NCBI GenBank assembly: GCA_013694845.1
Contig: JACDBQ010000301.1
Coordinates: forward strand, 1 to 8,796
Length of the DNA: 8,796 nucleotides
Source: Acidobacteriota bacterium
GTDB taxonomy: Bacteria > Acidobacteriota > Vicinamibacteria > Vicinamibacterales > 2-12-FULL-66-21
Reading direction: 5' to 3'
Positions 1 through 6,836 of this stretch are shown piece by piece (the first letter of the stretch is position 1; the number at the start of each line of letters is the position of its first letter). The notes beneath the pieces are model-generated. The model was given only the letters and a program-made list of their open reading frames with translations, was not told the origin of the DNA and ran no database searches. Both the position numbers and the translations under genes were made by a program.

Positions 1-47
1 CCCCGGATCCCGCACCCCGGATCCCGCACCCCCCATCCCGCATCCCG
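1..47. repeat. Tandem heptamer array at the window edge
   Basis: The first 47 bases read as about seven consecutive 7-mers of consensus YCCCGSA (CCCCGGA, TCCCGCA, CCCCGGA, TCCCGCA, CCCCCCA, TCCCGCA, TCCCGGT). Equivalently, there are three 14-base units, the first two identical. The unit is not a multiple of three. The array nevertheless stays open in the frame of the downstream helicase, where it would encode a Pro-rich stretch unlike the family. It may begin before the window. It could be an intergenic-type repeat within or next to a truncated helicase gene. Confidence 0.75.
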
Positions 48-634
48 GTGTGCGAGCGGAGCGAGCACACGGCGAGGTCCACGTGGTGTCGCGTGTGGTG
101 GGATTCAAGAAGATCAAGTTCTATACCAACGAGAACATCGGGTCCGGCGAGCTCGATCTGCCCGAGCAGCAGATGCACACGACGTCCTACTGGCTGTCGA
201 TCGCGGCGGCGACGATGCAGGGGCTGCCATTTGGCGGGGACGATCGCCGCGATGGCGTGGTCGGGCTCGCCTTTGCGATGAAGAACGTCGCGCAGCTTCT
301 GCTGATGTGCGACGGCCATGACATCGGTCTGTCGGTGGATGGCGGTTCGCTGGACCGGTCCACCCGTACGGGTGGAATCAGCAGCTTTCCCGAAGCGCTG
401 GCCGCCGAACCGAACGTCTTCATCTACGACAACTACCCGGGCGGGATCGGTTTCAGCCGTCCGTTGTTCGAGATGCACGACGTGCTGCTTCAACGCACAC
501 AGGAACTGATACAGGGCTGCCCGTGTCAGTCGGGATGCCCCTCGTGTGTCGGTCCCGAGGGGAACACCGGTCCCCAGGCGAAGCAGGTGGCATCACTCAT
601 CCTGAAGTCCCTGGTGTCAGGAGCGTCCGTCTAG
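2..634 (+). CDS. mrfA: MrfA/YprA-type DEAD/DEAH helicase, C-terminal part (5' partial)
   Basis: This is the 3' end of a superfamily 2 helicase gene; only the C-terminal DUF1998 region is present. The recognisable sequence begins at about base 74 (GEVHVVSRVVGFKKIKF, then ENIGSGELDLPEQQMHTT). It continues through VFIYDNYPGGIGFS to a metal-binding cluster C-x-C-x3-C-x2-C encoded at 518-547, which ends in CPSCVGP. In Bacillus subtilis, MrfA is a 3'-5' DNA helicase that works with the nuclease MrfB in repair of mitomycin C lesions. The TAG stop (632-634) shares its last base with the GTG start of the next gene, indicating an operon. The ATPase domains lie outside the window. The 24 codons before base 74 are repeat-derived and do not resemble the family, so the gene may be interrupted or rearranged at the edge. 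Family call is secure; intactness is unknown. Confidence 0.85.
   Translation, partial: PGSRTPDPAPPIPHPGVRAERAHGEVHVVSRVVGFKKIKFYTNENIGSGELDLPEQQMHTTSYWLSIAAATMQGLPFGGDDRRDGVVGLAFAMKNVAQLLLMCDGHDIGLSVDGGSLDRSTRTGGISSFPEALAAEPNVFIYDNYPGGIGFSRPLFEMHDVLLQRTQELIQGCPCQSGCPSCVGPEGNTGPQAKQVASLILKSLVSGASV
48..70. repeat. Inverted repeat with GCGGAGC mini-hairpin core
   Basis: Arms GTGTGC (48-53) and GCACAC (65-70) are perfect complements. Inside them, GA (54-55) faces GA (63-64) as tandem G-A mismatches. Then GC (56-57) pairs with GC (61-62) around a GGA loop. The core GCGGAGC fits the GCGNAGC class known to form exceptionally stable DNA mini-hairpins through a sheared G-A pair. The fold is read directly from the sequence. 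Any role as a dispersed repeat or nuclease or polymerase stop is inference. Confidence 0.6.
618..623 (+). promoter_or_regulatory. Ribosome binding site of mrfB-like gene
   Basis: CAGGAG lies ten bases before the GTG at 634 and is the only good Shine-Dalgarno sequence near the overlap. It sits inside the last codons of the helicase gene. It supports the GTG start rather than any start further upstream in the same open frame. Confidence 0.65.
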
Positions 635-1953
635 TGGATTTCACGTCGCGGCTTCGCGCCATCGTGAACGGTGGTCCACCGCGGTCGGAACACGCCGCGG
701 TGCAGCCGATCCGCGAGCTGACCTATGAGCCCGACGATGGCTATCACCATGGTGCGCCGCTCGATCTCGATCGCGTTGCCGCCGCGCTGGGTGGACGCCG
801 CGTCCCGACCCGCTTCGGCGAGTGCCTGGTGATCGACCGTCGTTACGAGGCCGAGCGGTGGCATGGTGACATCCGGGTGGGGGAATGCGTCATCGAAGAC
901 ATCGAGTCGCTGCGGCTGCTCGATCCCGCGCTCTCCGGGGCGGCGGGCACGCCGCGGACGATTTTCATCGACCTCGAAACGACCGGGTTGAGCGGCGGCG
1001 CCGGCACACTGGCATTTCTCGTCGGCTGCGGCTATTTCGACCTGGGCGCCTTCCAGGTGCGCCAGTTTCTCCTCACCAGTCACGCGGGGGAGCGCGCGCT
1101 CCTCGCCGCCGTCGCGGAGTTCTTCGACGACGCCGATCTGATCGTCACCTACAACGGCAAGACCTTTGACGTGCCCGTAATGGAAACGCGCTGGTCGTTC
1201 CATCGGATGGCGATGCCCCTCGACGGGGTTCCCCATTTCGACATGCTTTACCCGGCGCGCCGCCTCTGGAGAAATCGGGGCACCGATAGCCCAGACGATG
1301 CCGGGTGCCGTCTGTCGACGCTCGAGCGCACGCTGTTCGACGTGCAGCGTGTCGGCGACGTGCCTGGATTCGAGATACCAGGCCGGTTTTTTGGCTTCGT
1401 CCGCAACGGTGACGCGCGGCCTCTCGAGCCCGTGCTGGAGCACAACCGCATCGACCTGGTGTCGCTGGCCGCGGTGACGGCGCGCGCGGTGCTCCTGACG
1501 CAACAGGGGCACCAAGCCTGTCGGGACAACGCCGAGGCGCTGGCGCTCGGCAAAGTCTACGAGCGCGCGGAGCACTCTGGCCGCGCGGAAGCATGTTTTC
1601 GGCGGGCGGCGGATTCGCCGGATCCGGTCATCCGCGCGGATGCGCTGTATCGCCTTGCCGTGCGGCTCCGACGCGACCGACGATTCGCGGACGCGGCGTC
1701 CACCTGGCGCGACCTCATCGAGTTCACCGAACCACGGTCCATGCGCCCCGGTCTGCTCGGCGAGTTGCGCCGCGTGGCGGTCGAAGCGCTGGCCATCCAC
1801 CACGAGCACCGCGCCAAGGACCTCGCCGGTGCGCGTGAGCTCGCGCTGGCATCGCTCGACGAGTCCGGCGGACGAACAGAGAAGGCCCGTCACCGATTGG
1901 CCCGCCTCGATCGAAAGCTCGCCCGCAGGAACGACGCCCAACTCTTCTTCTGA
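634..1953 (+). CDS. mrfB: MrfB/YprB-type DEDD exonuclease with TPR-like tail
   Basis: A 439-residue cytosolic protein with an RNase H-like 3'-5' exonuclease fold (RNase_H_2 family) at about residues 108-290. Visible catalytic motifs are ExoI IFIDLETTGL (D113, E115), ExoII VTYNGKTFDVP (D179) and ExoIII EHNRIDLVSL (H270, D274), the complete DEDD set with a nearby His. After residue 290, helical pairs with ACFRRAA and LYRLAVRLRRDRRFADAASTW patterns look like TPR repeats, as in Bacillus MrfB. The GTG start overlaps the helicase stop by one base and has CAGGAG upstream. The frame is open further upstream, but that part lies over the helicase Cys cluster. In Bacillus subtilis MrfAB is a mitomycin C repair pathway separate from nucleotide excision repair; a similar role here is inferred from the adjacent gene pair. 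It converges with the response regulator across a 23-base gap with no visible terminator. Confidence 0.88.
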   Translation: MDFTSRLRAIVNGGPPRSEHAAVQPIRELTYEPDDGYHHGAPLDLDRVAAALGGRRVPTRFGECLVIDRRYEAERWHGDIRVGECVIEDIESLRLLDPALSGAAGTPRTIFIDLETTGLSGGAGTLAFLVGCGYFDLGAFQVRQFLLTSHAGERALLAAVAEFFDDADLIVTYNGKTFDVPVMETRWSFHRMAMPLDGVPHFDMLYPARRLWRNRGTDSPDDAGCRLSTLERTLFDVQRVGDVPGFEIPGRFFGFVRNGDARPLEPVLEHNRIDLVSLAAVTARAVLLTQQGHQACRDNAEALALGKVYERAEHSGRAEACFRRAADSPDPVIRADALYRLAVRLRRDRRFADAASTWRDLIEFTEPRSMRPGLLGELRRVAVEALAIHHEHRAKDLAGARELALASLDESGGRTEKARHRLARLDRKLARRNDAQLFF

Positions 1954-1976
1954 CTTGATCCGATCCGCCGTTACCC

Positions 1977-2579
1977 TCATAACCACCCCTTCTGGCGCGC
2001 GACGCGAGCGGCCTCGACACGATTCGCCGCCCCTAACTTGCCGATCGCTTCGGAGAGATAGTTCCGGACCGTGCCATCCGAGAGCTTCAACTGCCGTGCG
2101 ATCGACTCGCCCGACAGGCCCTCATCCGCGAGCCGCAGAACCTGGCGTTCACGGTCGGTCAGCGGATCCGGTTCGGTCCACGCCCCGGCCGCGAGCGACG
2201 GGTCGATGGCTCGGCCTCCGGCAACGACGCGGCGGATGGCTTCAGCCAGTTGCGCGGAGGGCGCGTCTTTGAGCAGGTAGCCTGAGGCGCCCACGTCGAG
2301 GGCACGTCTCAGGTATCCGGGTCGGGCAAAGGTGGTAAGGATGATGACCCGCGCGGCGTTGCCCCGGGCCCGAAGCTCGGCGGCGACGTCGAGCCCGCTC
2401 AACCCCGGCATTTCGATGTCGGTGAGCAGAACGTCTGGCTGGGTCCGCATGGTCAATGCGACCGCCTCCGGTCCGGTGGCCGCCCGACCCACGACCATCA
2501 CGTCGTGCTCGATTTCGAGCAGCGCTGCCAGCGCTCCCAGGATCATCGACTGATCCTCGGCGATCACGACCTTGATCAC
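1977..2579 (-). CDS. NarL/DesR-type response regulator, kinase partner missing
   Basis: A 200-residue two-component response regulator. The receiver domain (residues 1-120) has the acidic pair E8-D9, phospho-acceptor D54 in LLTDIEMPG, the T82/T83 switch in ILTTF, and K104 in GYLLKDAP. The LuxR-type helix-turn-helix domain (138-200) carries LTDRERQVLRL, the turn SGESIARQL and recognition helix DGTVRNYLSEAIGKL. All key residues are intact. The chosen GTG start (2579-2577) overlaps the upstream amidohydrolase TGA as GTGA, with GAGG ten bases before it. It places D9 and D54 exactly as in DesR. The frame extends upstream to 2684 but encodes no recognisable domain there. The usual DesK-type histidine kinase is absent from the window, so it is an orphan here. 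Its likely target, an ABC efflux operon, is represented only by a broken permease. Confidence 0.92.
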   Translation of the reverse strand: MIKVVIAEDQSMILGALAALLEIEHDVMVVGRAATGPEAVALTMRTQPDVLLTDIEMPGLSGLDVAAELRARGNAARVIILTTFARPGYLRRALDVGASGYLLKDAPSAQLAEAIRRVVAGGRAIDPSLAAGAWTEPDPLTDRERQVLRLADEGLSGESIARQLKLSDGTVRNYLSEAIGKLGAANRVEAARVARQKGWL

Positions 2580-4217
2580 GACGGCAAGGCCTCGCAGGTG
2601 CGGGTGGGGCGCCGCGCGGTGAACGCCGACACGTTTGCCGGGGTCATCGGCGGCGAAGCCGGGAAGAACATGGCGCCGGCCCACGGAAACGGGGAACCGG
2701 GTTTGATGGCGCCGCTCACCTCGAGCGCGCCGGCGGATCCGGCCGCCCCGGGTCTGGTGAGTTGCATCCGCGCGTCGGAGGCGCCGCCGAACAGCGTGTC
2801 GGTCGACACCTGCCAGCCCTCGCCGAACTCCGAGGATGGTTCGGCGCCGTCGAAGTCGCTGATCTTTCCGGCGATCACTGCTTCCGCGCGCTGCGCCTCG
2901 GTCGACGCAGGCTGCCGGTCGAGTCGCACGCCGCCTTTCCAGATGGCCACGATGTTCCGGGTGGCCGTGACATCGCTTGTCGGATCGCCGTCCACGAGCA
3001 GCAGGTCCGCCCGCCGGCCAGCAACGATGCGCCCGCGGTCAGACAGGTTGAAAGCGCGGGCGGGCGCGCCGGTCGCGGCCGTGAGCGCCGCGATGGGCGA
3101 TAGCCCGGCACGCACGAGCAAGGCCAGCTCGCGGTGAATGGTGGCGCCGTGGATCGTGCCGGTGTTCGGTGCATCAGACCCGGCGGGGATCGGCACACCC
3201 GCGGCGTGCAGCTCCCGCGTCGCATCGATGGCGTGATGGAGTCTGACCCTCGACCCGGCACGCTGCGGGAACGTCACCTTCAAGCCGTTTTTCTCTTCCG
3301 GTGTCAGGAAGGCGGCCAACCCGGGGGCAGTCGCCAGCTCCGATACACCGGCCACACCGGCTACGCTCTCGAGCACACTGAGCGTCGGCACCACGAAGGC
3401 GGCCGCAGCTTTCACAGCCGTACCAACTGCGCCGGTGGCAGTTCGTCGCCGAAGGTATGAACGAGGCCATTCGCGCCGGCGGCAATCGCCGTTTCCGCGG
3501 CACGCCGCGAACCGACGTGCACGATGGCAAGCTTCCCGCGCGCCCTGGCCGCCGCAACGACGGCCCGCAGCACCGTCTCATCGATGCTCGGCAGCGAGAT
3601 GTTGTAGGCATCGCCGGCGTCGTACACGATCTTGATGTAGGCCGAGCCTTCCGCGATCCGTGCGTCAACGAAGGCGGGCGCCTGCGATGGCGACTCGATC
3701 GTGGGTATCGGCAGGCCGAATTGTGTGCCGTGCCCCTTGGGGCCGTGGTCAGCGTCCCGGCGGAGAAGATGTCGGCACGTGCGGCGGCACCCGCAGGCGA
3801 TCGCTGCTCGGCCCGCCATCGCGCCGCCTGCTGATGATCGGTGAACATGTCGAGCTCGGTAGTCACCCCCGACACGAGCGCGCGCGTCAACGCGGCGCCG
3901 AATGCGTGGGTGTGGGAGTCGATCAGGCCCGGCAGCAGCGTGCGCCCGGTGCCATCCACCACCGGCAACCCGGCCGGAATCGCGAGATCCCGTCCGATGC
4001 CACCGATCTTCGCGTCGCGCACGACAACGGTGGCGCGCTCCAGCACCTGTCCGCCGTCGAACACGCGGACATCTCTGACCACGAATTCAGTTGCCAGCGC
4101 CGTGGGTCGTGGCGTTGTGGCCCGGGTCTCGGGGGGCAGCTGACGATTCGCTTCTGCGACGCCGGCCGCAACACAGCCGGCCCCGACGAGAACCAGTACC
4201 AGTGATTTCGTGTGCAT
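2576..4217 (-). pseudogene. Exported imidazolonepropionase-like amidohydrolase, frameshifted, CIA30 tail truncated
   Basis: A metal-dependent hydrolase (COG1228, HutI-like) spread over three frames. ATG 4217 has AAAGGA upstream and begins a signal peptide (MHTKSLVLVLVGAGCVAAG). Metal ligands follow in order: HTH in PGLIDSHTHAFG, the Lys of YIKIVYD, the His of AIVHV, the His of LVHTF, and the Asp of PAGSDAPN. The composite barrel therefore has a full active site. Frame changes lie at 3733-3742 (CCCCTTGGGG, between TLTTAP and GHGTQFGLP) and near 3412-3420 (between QLVRL and KAAAAFVVP). Each fits loss of one base. After the barrel, about residues 490 onward (GWQVSTDTLFGGASDARM to PANVSAF) match the first half of a CIA30-like domain. 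It then stops abruptly in a short unrelated tail whose TGA overlaps the response regulator start. The substrate is unknown; family members act on imidazolone or peptide-like amides. The frame changes could be assembly errors, but the lost half-domain is not a single-base effect. Confidence 0.82.
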
Positions 4218-4226
4218 ACTGCCCGT

Positions 4227-4232
4227 TCCTTT
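4227..4232 (-). promoter_or_regulatory. Ribosome binding site of the amidohydrolase gene
   Basis: AAAGGA on the minus strand ends nine bases before ATG 4217. It decides that start over an in-frame upstream extension, which would run into the permease C-terminus and lacks a signal peptide at its beginning. Confidence 0.6.
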
Positions 4233-4251
4233 CAAATCATCCCGAGGCCGA

Positions 4252-4847
4252 TCAACCCCAGGTGACGTGCTCGTCGCGGCGATAGCCGATCCAGGCCAGG
4301 CCCAGGCCGAGGGCTGTGAAGCCGGCAAGGGTCAGAACGTGTGTCCACGCGGCGCGCCCGATCCCGAGCCGATGGCGCCGAGCGCGAGACCAATTGCGCA
4401 GAATGGGACCGCGCCGAGAATCAATGTGAACGCGAGCCGGGCCCACTGCAGGGCAGGGAGTCGGACACCTCCGAGCGTGACGCCGACCGCAGCGAGAAGC
4501 AGGATGATGATAGTGACGAACAGCACCGCCATCGCGACCTTCGCGAGGAAGTAGGCGAAGGGAGGCATCGGTGTCGCGCGTTCAGGGTCATCCAGCCCTG
4601 GCCGCGCTCGACGGCGATGCCAACGCCGAAACCGAAGAGTGCGGCGCCGATGACGCCGAAGGTGCTGTAGGTGGCGAGCAGATAGGTCGCAACCGTGGTG
4701 CCCCGCCGGACGGCCACCGCCGAACGTCACCCCGAACAGCAGGTAGAACATGACCGGAAAGGTGATCGACGGCAGCGCGTATGCGGGCATCCGCGCGTGC
4801 TTCAGGAATTCGTACTTCGCTTCGAGTGCGTAGGCTCGAGCGTTCAT
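4252..4847 (-). pseudogene. ABC-2 type permease remnant (frameshifts and internal deletion)
   Basis: This is a remnant of a multidrug or antibiotic-type ABC-2 permease of the kind often linked to DesK/DesR systems. ATG 4847 has GGAGG five bases upstream. The N-terminus reads MNARAYALEAKYEFLKHAR and the first membrane segment PSITFPVMFYLLFGVTFG. The reading then moves to a second frame for about 45 residues (TTVATYLLATYSTFGVIGAALFGFGVGIAVERGQGWMTL). It returns to the first frame at RATPMPPFAYFLAK and two more membrane segments, ending at FCAIGLALGAIGSG. The C-terminus (LTLAGFTALGLGLAWIGYRRDEHVTWG) is in a third frame. The conserved stretch normally lying between these last two parts, roughly 45-60 residues with a membrane pair, is missing. 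Total length is near 198 codons against about 240-260 for the family. No ATPase gene precedes it: the rpmE terminator is only 66 bases upstream. It is very unlikely to yield a working transporter. Confidence 0.82.
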
Positions 4848-4913
4848 GGGCACCTCCGGCGGTCGCGGCCAGCGGTGATTGCGGGTGGGTGGACGAGGTC
4901 AGCGTCCGGCGGG

Positions 4914-4949
4914 CAGAAAAAGAAAAAGGCCGGCAGGTGCCGGCCTTTT
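4914..4949 (-). terminator. Intrinsic terminator of rpmE
   Basis: On the minus strand, a 12-bp perfect stem (AAAAGGCCGGCA paired with TGCCGGCCTTTT, 4924-4949) with a two-base loop is followed by a T-rich run (TTTTTCTTTTTCTG, 4914-4927). It lies 42 bases past the rpmE stop and isolates rpmE from the permease remnant. It has a short T run on the + strand too and may act weakly in that direction. Confidence 0.9.
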
Positions 4950-4991
4950 CACTTGAATCTGCTGCCCCAGCCCTTCAGGCCGGCCGCACCG

Positions 4992-5261
4992 CTACTTGGC
5001 GCCGACGGGCTGCTTCTTCGCCTTTGCGGCAGCGGCTGCAGCCGCCTTCCGGCTCTCGACAGTCTGCGCACCAAAGCGCTTGGTGAACCGTTCAACGCGC
5101 CCTTCGGTGTCGATGAGCTTCTGGCGACCCGTGAAAAACGGGTGGCAATTGTTGCAGATCTCAAGGTGCAGTTCCGGTTTCGTGGAGCGCGTCTTCCAGG
5201 TTGCGCCGCACGCGCACCGCGCGTCGATCTCGTGATACTTGGGGTGAATCCCTTCCTTCAC
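4992..5261 (-). CDS. rpmE: 50S ribosomal protein L31, zinc-binding type
   Basis: A component of the large ribosomal subunit near the central protuberance, bridging to the small subunit. The 89-residue product begins VKEGIHPKYHEI and holds the zinc ligand pairs C16-x-C18 (CAC) and C36-x2-C39 (CNNC), so it is the C+ (zinc) form. It also has the typical HPFFTGRQKLIDTEGRVERF stretch in two adjoining parts. An Ala/Lys-rich tail (about residues 71-89) extends the protein beyond the roughly 70 residues of the Escherichia coli form; such basic tails are common in other phyla. The GTG start is supported by AAGGAG six bases upstream. The gene is single, with its own promoter and terminator. It is divergent from the MFS transporter and has no functional link to it. 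Confidence 0.97.
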   Translation of the reverse strand: MKEGIHPKYHEIDARCACGATWKTRSTKPELHLEICNNCHPFFTGRQKLIDTEGRVERFTKRFGAQTVESRKAAAAAAAKAKKQPVGAK

Positions 5262-5292
5262 AGCACGCTCCTTGGGTCGTTCAGGAAAAGAT

Positions 5293-5322
5293 ATTATACC
5301 AGACGCCACTGGACGACGTTAA
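5293..5322 (-). promoter_or_regulatory. rpmE promoter with extended -10
   Basis: On the minus strand, a perfect TATAAT (5298-5293) is preceded by TGG, giving an extended -10 (TGn). A TTAACG -35 lies at 5322-5317 with an 18-base spacer. Transcription would start near 5286, leaving a leader of about 25 bases before GTG 5261 that contains the AAGGAG site. The leader is too short for a large attenuator. Confidence 0.82.
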
Positions 5323-5366
5323 GTTGCGCCTTTTCAGCGTCTTAAGCGCGGAATCGATCGAACGTT

Positions 5367-5406
5367 CCTATCGCTGCCTATCACTCGTTCTTATCCTTAT
5401 CGCTGC
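5367..5406. repeat. Cluster of four CYTATC repeats (GATA-like on minus strand)
   Basis: CCTATC occurs at 5367-5372 and 5377-5382, and CTTATC at 5390-5395 and 5396-5401. The 9-mer TATCGCTGC is directly repeated at 5369-5377 and 5398-5406. A GAACGTTC palindrome (5360-5367) abuts the left side. The cluster lies about 45 bases upstream of the rpmE -35 and 130 bases before the MFS start. This is a direct sequence observation; function as an operator is speculative. Confidence 0.45.
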
Positions 5407-5536
5407 ATCGCCGCGGCTGAGCTCGCGGACCGACTCTCGTCCACCGGGGCCCCGTTGGGCGTGTGCGGCCCACACACCGGGCGCACAGCGAGGCGCCGGA
5501 CGCCCCTGGCCGGGCGCGTGCTACGGTATCTACCGC

Positions 5537-6811
5537 ATGCTGCCGCTCGGGTCCGATCCCGTCGCCAAGATACGCCGCCGGCTGATCCCCTTTCTCTTCG
5601 TCCTCTACGTTGTCGCCTACCTCGATCGCATCAACGTCAGCTTCGCGGCCCTGCAGATGAACGAGGCGCTGGGCTTCACGTCCGCGGTCTACGGGTTGGG
5701 AGCGGGGGTCTTCTTCATTTCGTACGTGCTGCTGGAGGTGCCGAGCAATCTCATTCTGAACCGGGTGGGCGTGCGGACCTGGATCGCCCGCATCATGATT
5801 ACGTGGGGCCTCGCGTCCTCGGCGATGGTCTTCGTTCAGGGCACGTGGAGCTTTTATGGCCTGCGCTTTCTGCTCGGCGCGGCCGAGGCGGGCTTCTTTC
5901 CGGGGATCATCCTCTACCTCACGCGATGGTTCCCGGCCGCGGACCGCGGGCGCGCGATCGCGCTCTTCATGACGGCGACGGCGCTGGCGGGCATCATCGG
6001 GGGGCCGCTCTCGGGCGGGCTGTTGTCGCTCGAAGGCGTCGGCGGGCTTCACGGGTGGCAGTGGTTGTTTCTTCTGGAGGGGCTCCCCGCGGTGATCCTC
6101 GGCTTCTGTGTGCTTGCCTGGTTGCCGGACGGACCCGCGGAGGCTGGATGGCTCGAACCCGCCGAGCGCGAGTGGCTCGCCGCCCGGCTGCGGGAGGACG
6201 AGGAGGCGGGGCAGGCGACCGCCCATGCGGCGTTCTGGCCGGCGTTGCGCAGCGGTCGACTGTGGCTGCTCGCGACCCTCTACTTCTCGATCGTCATCAC
6301 GTTCTACGGCGTGAGCTTCTGGCTTCCGCAGATCCTCCAGTCGTTATCGAAACTGGGGGATCTGCAGGTCGCCTTTTTGTCCGCGTTGCCGTACGTGGGT
6401 GCGGCGATCGGAATGGTCGTGATCGCGCAACGCTCGGACCGTACTGGCCGCCGGGCCGGGCTTGTCTCGGCCAGCGCCTGCATCGGAGCCGTCGGGTTCG
6501 CCGGCGCGGCGCTCGTGGAGAGTCCCGCCGCATCGCTCGCCGCCCTCTCGGTGGCCGCGTTGGGTGTGTGGGGAACGCTCGGGCCGTTCTGGGCGATGCC
6601 TCCGGTCTTCCTGCGCGGCGCGGCGGCTGCCGGGGGCATCGCCGTGATCAACTCGGTCGGCAACATCGGCGGGTTCGTGGGCCCCTATGCCGTCGGCGCC
6701 GTCCGCGAGCTCACGGGAGACTTCGCCGCCGGCTTGTGGCTGATGGCCGGCTCGCTCGTGGTCGCCGCGTCAATTGCCGCCGCCCTGGCGAGGACAGAAT
6801 CTCGCGCTTGA
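5537..6811 (+). CDS. MFS transporter, anion:cation symporter (ACS) type
   Basis: A 424-residue inner-membrane secondary transporter with about twelve membrane segments in two halves. The family hallmark YLDRINVSFA (D30, R31) ends the first segment. VPSNLILNRVG and WIARIMITWG follow around the loop 2-3 region, then FYGLRFLLGAAEAGFFPGII and LTRWFPAADRGRA, all typical of ACS porters for organic anions such as sugar acids, tartrate or aromatic acids. A hydrophilic central loop (about residues 195-230, rich in Glu and Arg) separates the halves. The second half has ITFYGVSFWLPQIL and a conserved VINSVGNIGGFVGPY near the end. The exact substrate cannot be read, and no catabolic gene adjoins. ATG 5537 was chosen because it precedes a basic segment and the first membrane helix at the family position. 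No Shine-Dalgarno is visible. The stop codon lies inside the -35 box of the next promoter. Confidence 0.9.
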   Translation: MLPLGSDPVAKIRRRLIPFLFVLYVVAYLDRINVSFAALQMNEALGFTSAVYGLGAGVFFISYVLLEVPSNLILNRVGVRTWIARIMITWGLASSAMVFVQGTWSFYGLRFLLGAAEAGFFPGIILYLTRWFPAADRGRAIALFMTATALAGIIGGPLSGGLLSLEGVGGLHGWQWLFLLEGLPAVILGFCVLAWLPDGPAEAGWLEPAEREWLAARLREDEEAGQATAHAAFWPALRSGRLWLLATLYFSIVITFYGVSFWLPQILQSLSKLGDLQVAFLSALPYVGAAIGMVVIAQRSDRTGRRAGLVSASACIGAVGFAGAALVESPAASLAALSVAALGVWGTLGPFWAMPPVFLRGAAAAGGIAVINSVGNIGGFVGPYAVGAVRELTGDFAAGLWLMAGSLVVAASIAAALARTESRA

Positions 6812-6836
6812 CACGCTGCTACGCGACGCGTAGTAT
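6808..6836 (+). promoter_or_regulatory. Promoter of the padR operon
   Basis: A consensus TTGACA (6808-6813), a 17-base spacer and TAGTAT (6831-6836, four of six consensus bases) predict a start near 6843, about 25 bases before the padR ATG. The -35 box contains the MFS stop codon TGA (6809-6811), so this promoter is packed directly against the previous gene. Confidence 0.8.

Larger units (their letters stand above)
5262..5536. other. Divergent intergenic region between rpmE and the MFS gene
   Basis: These 275 bases hold the rpmE promoter at the left end and a cluster of CYTATC repeats (5367-5401). They also contain two small palindromes (CGGGGCCCCG at 5445-5454; GTGTG/CACAC at 5461-5475) and no convincing small gene. 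The + frame of the MFS gene stays open through the region, but the translation has no transporter-like or domain-like character. No clear -35/-10 pair for the MFS gene stands out. TACGGT at 5522-5527 could be a -10 box giving a leaderless transcript. Confidence 0.5.

Noticed and set aside
631..1986. Long open frame (451 codons) on the minus strand opposite the mrfB-like gene
   Set aside because: Its translation is Arg/Glu-rich with no domain. The opposite strand carries complete DEDD motifs, so this is a high-GC shadow.
2580..2684. N-terminal extension of the response regulator from a start at 2684
   Set aside because: It overlaps the amidohydrolase CIA30 region and adds 35 residues with no receiver-domain character. 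GTG 2579 places the acidic pair and D54 at their standard positions.
3733..3742. Programmed ribosomal frameshift at CCCCTTGGGG in the amidohydrolase
   Set aside because: It is not a recognised slippery heptamer, there is no stimulatory structure evident, and a second break 320 bases downstream would also need correction.
5381..6226. Long open frame (281 codons) on the minus strand opposite the MFS gene
   Set aside because: It is highly charged, without hydrophobic cores, and lies antisense to clear membrane segments of an ACS transporter.
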